DNA from: a virus
Strand: one strand, 5' to 3'
Virus record (IMG/VR): IMGVR_UViG_3300028416_000035
Location: 1 to 37,966 of that record
DNA: 37,966 nucleotides
Positions 8,248-15,291 of this stretch are shown here, piece by piece; the first letter of the stretch is position 1; each line of letters begins with the position of its first letter. The position numbers and the translations under genes were made by a program. The notes beneath the pieces are model-generated. The model saw only the letters and a program-made list of their open reading frames with translations, had not been told where the DNA came from and searched no databases.

Positions 8248-8277
8248 TTTGTATAATTCAAAATAATTTTTTATATT
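8248..8277 (+). promoter_or_regulatory. TATATT-family promoter M1
   Basis: TTTG (8248-8251), 20-nt gap, TATATT (8272-8277). ATG 8283 begins only 5 nt after the -10, so the transcript is probably leaderless or nearly so. It belongs to a family of eight similar sites in this window. Confidence 0.75.
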
Positions 8278-8282
8278 CTTAA

Positions 8283-9527
8283 ATGATTAACATTCTCCAA
8301 AGCGGAAATATTGATATGGAATCGGTGTATATTCATCCAATATGGGCGGATATACACTTACATTATATGTCTAATACATTATCTGCGTTGTATATATTCG
8401 ACATAAATAGTGGTGGTGAATACCTAATAAATATGGGTAACATTGATAACCATACAACAGATTTAAATAAGTTTACATTTGATTTTTCAGAAGCATATGT
8501 TTATGATAAGAAAGCATTAATTAGTGTACTTCAGTTTAAGAATATGTATGATGCTAATTTGGTAAAATATCTTAATGTAAACACTATATTAAAGGAACAT
8601 CAAACACCATGCCATACATTCTTCTATAGAAAGTTTAGCAAGTTAAAAAATGTAAACAATATAGTACCTACGTATAAACATATAGAATCCATCAGAAAAA
8701 CAAAAGATGAATTTCTATCGTTTTACAAAAGTGGGTTGGTGAGTTTTGTGAAAAAATTTGACAATTTTTACATAAATTCATTAAGTCATATAGAACAAAA
8801 CGGATTTTATACCAAAAGTGGATATGAGTGGACAAAATATAATTTATATACTCTAACATCACGCCCATCAAATACATTCAATGGTACTAACTATGCGGCA
8901 TTGAAGAAAGATGATGGCACACGTTCTAGATTTGTTAGTAGGTTTGATGGTGGTAAGTTAGTACAATTTGATTACGATGCCTATCATCCAAGATTGATTG
9001 GTAAGTTAGTCGGCGAACCTATACCAAATAACATATCAGGCCATCAATATCTTGCAAACTTATATGGTGTATCCAAAGATGAATCCAAAGGTATAACGTT
9101 TAGGCAGTTATACGGTGGTGTTGAAATTGATTATTTACATATACCATATTTTAAAAAGGTTAGCAAATTCATAAGTAATCTTTGGAATGAGTTTAATAAT
9201 GTGGGTTGGGTAGAAACCCCATTGGGTAGGAAATTAAAATTAGAAAATCTAAATGGTATTAACAAAAATAAGTTATTTAACTATATGTTACAAGCAGCTG
9301 AAACCGAATTAAATATGGTTGCTTTAAGTAAACTGATTTCGGTTTTAAAGGATAAAAAATCTAAAATAGTGTTATATACATATGATTCATATTTATTAGA
9401 TATACATCCATCGGAAATTGATTTATTACCTAAAATAAAGATATTTATAGAAAGTAATGGCTTTAAAGCTAATACTGAGATTGGATACGATTACTCTAAT
9501 ATGAAAAAGGAACTGATATATGAATAA
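8283..9527 (+). CDS. Family-A DNA polymerase core (T7/PolI-like), divergent
   Basis: This 414-residue protein carries the palm and fingers motifs of family-A polymerases. There is a TLTSRPSN segment (190-197, equivalent to T-x-R-x-S). Motif A is FDYDAYHPRL with catalytic D230 and R237. Motif B has K269, F273 and Y277-G278, spaced exactly as K758/F762/Y766 of E. coli Pol I. Motif C is TYDSY with D368, where the usual HDE is YDS. The roughly 170-residue N-terminus has no clear 3'-5' exonuclease carboxylates, so a proofreading domain seems absent or degenerate. A complete family-B polymerase is also present at 22061. It overlaps the next gene by 8 nt. A specialised or repair polymerase, or an accessory subunit, is inferred. 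Confidence 0.8.
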   Translation: MINILQSGNIDMESVYIHPIWADIHLHYMSNTLSALYIFDINSGGEYLINMGNIDNHTTDLNKFTFDFSEAYVYDKKALISVLQFKNMYDANLVKYLNVNTILKEHQTPCHTFFYRKFSKLKNVNNIVPTYKHIESIRKTKDEFLSFYKSGLVSFVKKFDNFYINSLSHIEQNGFYTKSGYEWTKYNLYTLTSRPSNTFNGTNYAALKKDDGTRSRFVSRFDGGKLVQFDYDAYHPRLIGKLVGEPIPNNISGHQYLANLYGVSKDESKGITFRQLYGGVEIDYLHIPYFKKVSKFISNLWNEFNNVGWVETPLGRKLKLENLNGINKNKLFNYMLQAAETELNMVALSKLISVLKDKKSKIVLYTYDSYLLDIHPSEIDLLPKIKIFIESNGFKANTEIGYDYSNMKKELIYE

Positions 9528-11730
9528 CTTGATTGAAACTATATGTAAATTATGGTGGATTGAGGCTGGGGTTGACTTAAAAAACCTGCATTCTAAAAAA
9601 TCTATGCTTGCGCTAGAGCGTGTTTTGAAAAATGAAAACTTTGATGATATTGTAGTGGATTACGTTATTGAAACTATTGTAAGAACATCACCCAACTTTA
9701 AGTCTGGTGATGATGTTGATACGGATGTTTATGTGGATGATGATGAAACTTCAGTATCAGCTTTAATGGATGATGATGAAATGGAACTTGAATCACAGTT
9801 ATCAGAGTTTATTGATGAAGAGGATGAAGAAAAATCGACTGAAGAAGAAGATGAAAAACAACATGCTGAAGATGATATAAAAACCGCATCCTTAACTGCG
9901 TATGAAAAGGAGCAGATGGGTAACGGTATTAAGGAATTCTGTATATCCATTGGTAGTTTAATTAGTGAAGCTAGTGTATATGCTGATAAATACCCATATG
10001 GTCATAAAGTTATGTTTGGTTCTGTAGGTGAAAAATCTTTTAAAAATACGCTAGAAGATGGGGCGCCTATGATTAAGATGCCCGCTGAAAAGGTAGCACC
10101 CACTAAAAACGCTATAAAAGTTTTCCATAAAAATTCAGGTATAGAAGTATATCTAAAGGGTGTAAACGGAAATGTTTATCATATTAAAGGTGCTGCTAGT
10201 ACAATAGCACCGTGGTTCAAGCATTACACAGGTAATGATGTATTTAAGTTAGATACCATTCATAAAGAAACAGCATCGTTGCTTGGTGTTTATATTGATG
10301 CGGAATCTTATTTAGAAAAATTCAATACATCTACAGATGAATCACTACCGAGTATCGTTACTGATTTTAAAAATGAAGTAGCCGGAGTTCTAACGGGTCA
10401 AGATTGGAGTTCCAATAATTTGATTTCACAACTAAAAAATGCATCAGTAGCCAATGTAATACAAGTATGTGCTATAGCGGCGGGTATGGATAGATTTTGT
10501 AAAACTAAAAACATAAAAGGGTGGGGTATAATTCATTCTAAAATAAATGATTATTATAAATCCGAAATGGAAAATCCACATACTGATACTGTCGGTGGAA
10601 AGGCAAACACAGCCGATTGTGTTATATTTGATGGTGATATTACATCATTTTTAGATAATATGAAAACACAAAAAATATATTATGATAGTAACGGGCTATG
10701 TACTTTGGAATCTGGTGAAAAGTTTTATCAAGTATCATTAAAACAAGCTGAAGGTGGTGCTCAACTTGGTAAGATAACTAAAGACTTTTCTAAAAAATTC
10801 GGCCTACTTAAAAATGATGATTTAATAAACTTACTAATACATGAGGATGTTGAATATGAAATATTAGATGAAAGTCTTAAAGATTTATTTAATAAGGGTA
10901 AGGAATTCATCAGAGGTGTTGGTAAAAAAATAATGAGCAAGTTATCAGAAATTGGTAACTTATTTAAATCAATATACAATTCCAATATTAAAAAGTTAAA
11001 ATCAGCACAGAAAAAATCTGAAAAAGAAGTTGATAATTTCGTTATGAATTTGAAAGTAGATTCTAAGTATTTAAATGAGCGAAAATCTACGATGAATGAT
11101 TATGTAATTGCTATATCAAAAGATAGAAACGCTTTTTCAAAACTACATCAATTTGCAGATAATAAACTCAAAGTAGTTATTAAAAACACCAAACCAGCTG
11201 GATTAAAATCGGTGGGTTCGGATAGTATACCAAAATCAAAACCATCGGTTAATATCGTTAGGAAGTTGATAGCTAATTCTAAGGCATATGATTCTATAAA
11301 TAGGATGTTATCGAATACATCCGGCCAGGTCAAATCAATTGATATTATATTTAATGATATGGTATCATTAGAAAAAGAAATGTTTTTTGGTAGAACTGAA
11401 TTACCACTTGTAAAAGTTTTCGGATTAAAGCCGGATGGTAGTGGTACGGCTTGGAAGTTTTTGAAAACTGGTAGAGAATTTATACAAGATAGGATATCAT
11501 CATTTACTAATATGCCAGATAATGTATTGATTGTTAATTCACAACCACAGGATGGTTATATGAATGTATCTGTTTTAATGTTAAGTCACTTAAATGCAAA
11601 AACAAAAGAACCATCTTACAATGTGGTATCTATGAGAACACATAGCGCTTCATCTACTACGTTTGTAATTGAGGGTAGAAACGTAGTACCTTTAAGCTAC
11701 GTAGAAAAAAATCTTTTAAATAAGGAGTAA
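9520..11730 (+). CDS. Large protein with D/E-rich segment, unknown function
   Basis: This 736-residue protein begins 8 nt inside the polymerase gene. A helical N-terminus (residues 1-60) is followed by a very acidic segment (62-119, with DDDEMELE and STEEEDEK runs). A globular middle domain follows, and residues 425-520 are helical and basic (KKLKSAQKKSEKE). In the middle, TADCVIFDGD (365-372) and, some 35 residues later, YQVSLKQA (403-410) resemble the spacing of a PD-(D/E)XK nuclease core (D366, K408). The usual second acid is Ser, so this is uncertain. Coupling to the family-A polymerase suggests a shared process; a virion protein is an alternative. Confidence 0.6.
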   Translation: MNNLIETICKLWWIEAGVDLKNLHSKKSMLALERVLKNENFDDIVVDYVIETIVRTSPNFKSGDDVDTDVYVDDDETSVSALMDDDEMELESQLSEFIDEEDEEKSTEEEDEKQHAEDDIKTASLTAYEKEQMGNGIKEFCISIGSLISEASVYADKYPYGHKVMFGSVGEKSFKNTLEDGAPMIKMPAEKVAPTKNAIKVFHKNSGIEVYLKGVNGNVYHIKGAASTIAPWFKHYTGNDVFKLDTIHKETASLLGVYIDAESYLEKFNTSTDESLPSIVTDFKNEVAGVLTGQDWSSNNLISQLKNASVANVIQVCAIAAGMDRFCKTKNIKGWGIIHSKINDYYKSEMENPHTDTVGGKANTADCVIFDGDITSFLDNMKTQKIYYDSNGLCTLESGEKFYQVSLKQAEGGAQLGKITKDFSKKFGLLKNDDLINLLIHEDVEYEILDESLKDLFNKGKEFIRGVGKKIMSKLSEIGNLFKSIYNSNIKKLKSAQKKSEKEVDNFVMNLKVDSKYLNERKSTMNDYVIAISKDRNAFSKLHQFADNKLKVVIKNTKPAGLKSVGSDSIPKSKPSVNIVRKLIANSKAYDSINRMLSNTSGQVKSIDIIFNDMVSLEKEMFFGRTELPLVKVFGLKPDGSGTAWKFLKTGREFIQDRISSFTNMPDNVLIVNSQPQDGYMNVSVLMLSHLNAKTKEPSYNVVSMRTHSASSTTFVIEGRNVVPLSYVEKNLLNKE

Positions 11731-11733
11731 TGA

Positions 11734-12123
11734 TTGAAAACACAATTACTATGTACATTTACAAGTGAATCTAAATTTGAAAGTATATTGAATACATTAT
11801 TAGATTCATATGAGATATTCAGTAGAAAAATATTCATATTAAAATTAGAACCATCTAAAGAATTAATTATAAGCTACAACATTGTACCAAATGGTAATAC
11901 TCGATTCTTACCAAATACGATATCAGTACATCGGAAAAAGGAAACAAATACACTATATACCATAAACGCTTTAAACAATTTGATTAGAAAGTTAAATAGG
12001 GGTGTATTGGATAAATCTTATGTAGTACAATGGAACGATTACAGAAATTCTATAATTCTTACTGATGGTGATGAACACAAAGTATTAAAAACAAAATTAT
12101 TTAGAATTATTGATATAAATTGA
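11734..12123 (+). CDS. Protein of unknown function with TTG start (129 aa)
   Basis: The frame has no ATG until far inside, so TTG 11734 is the probable start, giving MKTQLLCTFTSESKFESIL. AAGGAG lies 6 nt upstream, but those bases are also codons of the preceding gene and may be coincidental. The protein is compact alpha/beta, with IFILKLEPSKELIISYN strands and a conserved-looking C-terminal segment (YVVQWNDYRNSIILTDGDEH). It begins 3 nt after the D/E-rich gene and so is probably in the M1 operon. I do not recognise the family. Confidence 0.6.
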   Translation: MKTQLLCTFTSESKFESILNTLLDSYEIFSRKIFILKLEPSKELIISYNIVPNGNTRFLPNTISVHRKKETNTLYTINALNNLIRKLNRGVLDKSYVVQWNDYRNSIILTDGDEHKVLKTKLFRIIDIN

Positions 12124-12218
12124 AAAATAGGTATGAAATTATCAGTTCTTTAAGTAGCGATTTGGTATATCTAAGAAGCTATACAAAACTTTTAAATTGG
12201 ATGTTAGAAAATAAATAA
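12120..12218 (+). CDS. Possible 32-aa peptide, TTG start overlapping upstream stop
   Basis: TTG 12120 overlaps the previous stop as TTGA and opens 32 codons: MKNRYEIISSLSSDLVYLRS followed by YTKLLNWMLENK. The frame is amphipathic and helix-like. The use of TTG as in the gene before it, and the exact stop/start overlap, favour a real peptide. The short length and lack of any family make it uncertain. Confidence 0.35.
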   Translation: MKNRYEIISSLSSDLVYLRSYTKLLNWMLENK

Positions 12219-12237
12219 AATAAAAACTTAAAATAAT

Positions 12238-12266
12238 TTTGAAAATTGAAAATTAATCACTATATT
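12238..12266 (+). promoter_or_regulatory. TATATT-family promoter M2 upstream of SSB gene
   Basis: TTTG (12238-12241), 19-nt gap, TATATT (12261-12266). Unlike M1, it leaves an A/T-rich leader of about 33 nt before ATG 12306, with no obvious structure. It would drive the SSB, uvsX and exonuclease genes. Confidence 0.65.
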
Positions 12267-12305
12267 TAAATATCTTATTACATAACAATTAAAAAATGGA
12301 ATTTT

Positions 12306-13121
12306 ATGGGAATTGATTTAGATGCAATCCGAAACAGGCTGAACCGCCTGCAGAACAAGGTTCAAAAAACTGATAATTTGTGGAAGCCAAAGCCTGGCAA
12401 ACAACAAATCAGAATGTTACCATACTCTTTTAACGAAAGTAATCCGTTTATTGAATTATTCTTTCACTATGATTTTGGTGGTAAAAACATACTATCACCT
12501 AAAACTTTTGGTGAATCCGACCCATTAATTGATTTCGCTAATCAACTGAGAAACACCGGAAATCGTGATGATTGGAATCTTTCTAAAAAGCTATTTCCTA
12601 AAATGAGAACTTACGTACCTGTTATTGTTCGTGGTGAAGAAGATGAGGGTGTTAAGTTTTGGGGATTTGGTAAGACTGTTTATCAAGAATTACTTGCGTT
12701 TTTCGCTGACCCTGATTATGGTGATTTAACTGATATTTTGAATGGTAGAGATATCACAGTTGAATTCAAAACTGCAAAAGAGTTAGGAAAGAATTATCCT
12801 GAAACTTACATCAGAGTTAAACCAAACCAAACACCATTATCTGAATCTAAAGAATTCTTAGAAAAATGTAAAGACCAAGTAGAATTACCTACACTTTTCA
12901 AAAGATATTCATTTTCAGAATTAGAAACCTTTCTTAAAAATTGGTTGGAAACTGGTAAAAGTGGAGAAGCTGGTGAAGCAGAAAAAACACCCGCTAATAA
13001 TACCAATCAAACTGAAGCTAAGCCTGTAAATAATACAGTTTCAAGCGTTTCAAATGTGAAAGATTCATTCGATTCATTATTTAACACCGATGGTAATGAC
13101 GTCGATAAACTACCATTTTAA
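12306..13121 (+). CDS. 32: Single-stranded DNA-binding protein, gp32-like
   Basis: This 271-residue protein coats ssDNA in replication and recombination. The core begins NLWKPKPGKQQIRMLPY (about residues 24-40), the usual start of gp32-type OB folds, and continues with aromatic-rich strands (FIELFFHYDFGG). The T4 zinc site is missing, since only one Cys is present. The C-terminus is a disordered Asn/Thr/Ala linker ending in an acidic tip DGNDVDKLPF, much like the DDLPF-type tip of bacterial SSBs that recruits partners. ATG 12306 is in frame; an ATG at 12296 runs into a stop. It lies 2 nt before uvsX. Codons 10-20 are unusually GC-rich and can form a pseudoknot. Confidence 0.88.
   Translation: MGIDLDAIRNRLNRLQNKVQKTDNLWKPKPGKQQIRMLPYSFNESNPFIELFFHYDFGGKNILSPKTFGESDPLIDFANQLRNTGNRDDWNLSKKLFPKMRTYVPVIVRGEEDEGVKFWGFGKTVYQELLAFFADPDYGDLTDILNGRDITVEFKTAKELGKNYPETYIRVKPNQTPLSESKEFLEKCKDQVELPTLFKRYSFSELETFLKNWLETGKSGEAGEAEKTPANNTNQTEAKPVNNTVSSVSNVKDSFDSLFNTDGNDVDKLPF
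12335..12363 (+). promoter_or_regulatory. Predicted H-type RNA pseudoknot in the SSB gene start
   Basis: Stem 1 pairs CAGGC (12335-12339) with GCCTG (12346-12350). Stem 2 pairs GAACC (12341-12345) with GGTTC (12359-12363). Loop 1 is one nucleotide (12340), there is no base between the stems, and the last loop is 8 nt (12351-12358). This is classical H-type geometry and resembles the pseudoknot by which T4/T2 gene 32 mRNA is autoregulated, except that it lies about 30 nt inside the coding region. The codons used (CTG, CGC, CTG, CAG) are rare in this window. The structure is read by eye and not energy-tested. Confidence 0.5.
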
Positions 13122-13123
13122 TT

Positions 13124-14227
13124 ATGAGCAATAGAGATGAACTATCTTCTATACTCGCAAGTAATCTAAACAAAAAATTCAAAGGCAGAAACAAAGTTGC
13201 ATATTTTTTAGATGGCTCGGAAGAGACACCCACCGATTTGACAGAGTGGGTGTCTACTGGCGATGATATGTTAGACTTGGCTATATCAAACAGACCCAAT
13301 GGTGGGTTTCCTGTTGGTAGAATTGTTGAAATTACTGGGTTAGAAGCAAGTGGAAAATCATTGGTATCAGCACATACATTAGCAAATACACAAAAAAAAG
13401 GTGGGTTGGCTGTGTATATGGATACTGAAAACGCTATCAATCAGGAATTTTTAGAAGCATTGGGTATTGATACATCTAAACTACTATATGTACCATTAGA
13501 AACTGTTGAAGATATCTTTGATGCTATGGATTCTATAATTGAATCTGTTAGAAAATCTGATAAAGATAGGTTAGTTACGATTGTTGTCGATTCGGTGGCA
13601 GCAGCAACTACAAAAGTAGAATTATCAGCCGATTACGACCAAGCCGGCTACGCTACACAAAAAGCTATTATAATTTCAAAAGCAATGAGAAAAATTACAA
13701 ATCTCATTGGTAGAGAACGGATATTAGTGGTATTCACAAACCAATTAAGGGTTAGAATGGGTGTATCGTTTGGCGACCCGTATACTACATCTGGTGGAAA
13801 AGCACTTGGGTTTCACGCATCTTGTAGACTTAGGTTAAAAAAGATGGGACAGGTTAAAGCAAAATCGGGTGAAATTGTTGGTATTAAAACAAAAGCACAA
13901 GTAATCAAAAATCGTATGGGCCCACCGCTACGTTCTGTTGATTTCAATATTTATTTTGATAGGGGTATTGATAGATATGGTAGTTGGTTAAGTACTATGA
14001 AATCAAATGAACTTGTAAAGCAGGGTGGTGCTTGGTACACATGGGTTGATGAATCTACTGGTGAAGAAGTTAAGTTTTTGGCTAAAGACTTTAATGATTT
14101 ATTGGATAATCGGCCTGAAGTTAAGGAACAAATGTATAAACAAATATGTAATGCATATATAATGGGTTATAAAGATGCCGTTGATAATGCTAACATAGAT
14201 TCAACTGAACTTGATAATGGGAATTAA
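13124..14227 (+). CDS. uvsX: UvsX/RecA-family recombinase
   Basis: This 367-residue strand-exchange ATPase forms filaments on ssDNA with help from the SSB. It has Walker A GLEASGKS (72-79), the catalytic Glu in YMDTENA (E102), and Walker B VTIVVDS (151-157). FTNQLRVRMG near 207 is equivalent to the RecA FINQIR loop, and DPYTTSGGKALGFHAS matches the L2/ATP-cap region of RecA (PETTTGGNAL). Length is close to bacterial RecA and T4 UvsX (390). The start ATG is 2 nt after the SSB stop with leader TTTTAATT. The following exonuclease gene starts inside its last codons. A 10-bp perfect inverted repeat lies at codons 34-44. Confidence 0.93.
   Translation: MSNRDELSSILASNLNKKFKGRNKVAYFLDGSEETPTDLTEWVSTGDDMLDLAISNRPNGGFPVGRIVEITGLEASGKSLVSAHTLANTQKKGGLAVYMDTENAINQEFLEALGIDTSKLLYVPLETVEDIFDAMDSIIESVRKSDKDRLVTIVVDSVAAATTKVELSADYDQAGYATQKAIIISKAMRKITNLIGRERILVVFTNQLRVRMGVSFGDPYTTSGGKALGFHASCRLRLKKMGQVKAKSGEIVGIKTKAQVIKNRMGPPLRSVDFNIYFDRGIDRYGSWLSTMKSNELVKQGGAWYTWVDESTGEEVKFLAKDFNDLLDNRPEVKEQMYKQICNAYIMGYKDAVDNANIDSTELDNGN
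13224..13255 (+). repeat. 10-bp perfect inverted repeat inside uvsX
   Basis: AGACACCCAC (13224-13233) and GTGGGTGTCT (13246-13255) are exact reverse complements around a 12-nt loop. The segment is far more GC-rich than its surroundings and uses codons uncommon here (CCC, GTG). It lies about 100 nt after the start codon and could form an mRNA hairpin. Confidence 0.8.
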
Positions 14228-15254
14228 TAATAATTACAAACGGATGTTAGAAAGTATATCACAAAAGTCAAAATCAAATGTTAATGATAAGGTTATGATT
14301 GTTGATGGGTTGAATATGTTTATACGAGTGTTTGGCGCAGTTCCAACTTTAAATGATGATGGTGAGCACGTAGGAGGGGTAACAGGTTTTCTGTTATCCC
14401 TCGGCGCTCTCATTCGTAAGAACAATCCAACTAGGGTGTTGGTAGTTTTTGATGGTAAGGGTGGTTCACATCGTAGAAAAAAAATGTACAAAGGTTATAA
14501 GGAAGGCAGAACTGGTTTAACAAAAGTAAATCGGCTGGTTGGTTATGAAGATTTGGAAGACCAGAAGCAATCTATGAAAAATCAATTCAATACATTAATT
14601 AAGTATTTGGACTTATTACCATTGGACTTATGTTATATAGATTATGTTGAGGCTGATGATATAATGGCATATGCAGCAAGGCACATCTTTAAAAAAGAAG
14701 TATTGATAGTGTCATCTGATAAGGATTTTCTACAATTAGTAGATGATAGGATTTCAGTATACCAGCCAACAAAGAAAAAAATGATACGTAAGGGTGATGT
14801 GAAAGAACTATATGGCGTTCCATCAAACAACTTGGTATATTATAGAATATTTGATGGTGATAAATCAGATAACATTCCGGGTGTGCGTGGTATCGGCCCT
14901 AAAACACTTATAAACAAATGCCTATTCTTACAAAACGATTCGTTAAGTATGGATTCTTTGATGGAAAGTGTATCTCGGTTGAGTGATGTAAAACTAAAAA
15001 ATAAAATATTGGATAATAAAGATACATTAGAATTGAACTATAAGTTAATGCAATTATCAGACCCTGATATGAGTTCTTCTATAAAATCCAATATTAGAGA
15101 TATCATAGACTCACCGATAAATCAATTAAATTCATTCTTATTTAAAAAGGAATTTATGATTGATAAGTTATATACCGCTTTTAATAATATTGAAAGTTGG
15201 ATACTAAACACTTGGTCTGATTTAAACAACCACTCAAAACAAACCATAAAATAA
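14217..15254 (+). CDS. FEN-type 5'-3' exonuclease (T4 RNase H / PolI 5'-nuclease family)
   Basis: This 345-residue structure-specific 5' nuclease would remove RNA primers and flaps from Okazaki fragments. Metal-binding acids appear in the expected order: VMIVDGLN (D30), VVFDGKGGSHRRKK (about residue 81), EADDIMAYAA (about 144-153), SSDKDFLQL (about 165-173) and FDGDKSDNIPGVRGIGPKT, the helix-hairpin-helix segment that grips DNA. ATG 14217 overlaps the uvsX stop by 11 nt; TTG 14211 is the alternative. Completing SSB, UvsX and this nuclease in one operon fits lagging-strand processing and recombination. A 12-bp stem-loop lies at codons 53-62. The C-terminus beyond residue 300 is not assigned. 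Confidence 0.9.
   Translation: MGINNNYKRMLESISQKSKSNVNDKVMIVDGLNMFIRVFGAVPTLNDDGEHVGGVTGFLLSLGALIRKNNPTRVLVVFDGKGGSHRRKKMYKGYKEGRTGLTKVNRLVGYEDLEDQKQSMKNQFNTLIKYLDLLPLDLCYIDYVEADDIMAYAARHIFKKEVLIVSSDKDFLQLVDDRISVYQPTKKKMIRKGDVKELYGVPSNNLVYYRIFDGDKSDNIPGVRGIGPKTLINKCLFLQNDSLSMDSLMESVSRLSDVKLKNKILDNKDTLELNYKLMQLSDPDMSSSIKSNIRDIIDSPINQLNSFLFKKEFMIDKLYTAFNNIESWILNTWSDLNNHSKQTIK
14374..14402 (+). repeat. 12-bp stem-loop inside the exonuclease gene
   Basis: GAGGGGTAACAG (14374-14385) pairs with CTGTTATCCCTC (14391-14402) around the 5-nt loop GTTTT, with one G-U pair. It is GC-rich relative to the window and uses locally unusual codons (GGG, CTG, CTC). No T-run follows, so it is not a typical terminator. 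Confidence 0.75.
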
Positions 15255-15284
15255 TTTGGTTTTTTAGTCGATATTTTGTATATT
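15255..15284 (+). promoter_or_regulatory. TATATT-family promoter M3 upstream of helicase
   Basis: TTTG (15255-15258), 20-nt gap, TATATT (15279-15284), preceded by the T-rich context GTCGATATTTTG. ATG 15292 is 7 nt after the -10, so a leaderless transcript is expected. The TTTG begins immediately after the exonuclease stop codon. Confidence 0.8.
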
Positions 15285-15291
15285 AATAACT

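Noticed and set aside
9729-9950. Serine-rich minus-strand ORF
   Set aside because: It is the antisense shadow of the D/E-rich segment of the 736-residue protein (GAT/GAA codons read backwards give Ser-rich frames); no minus-strand promoter or start context was seen.
11723-11728. AAGGAG as a Shine-Dalgarno for the TTG-start gene at 11734
   Set aside because: These bases are the Lys-Glu codons and part of the stop of the preceding gene, and almost no other gene here has such a site, so coincidence is likely.
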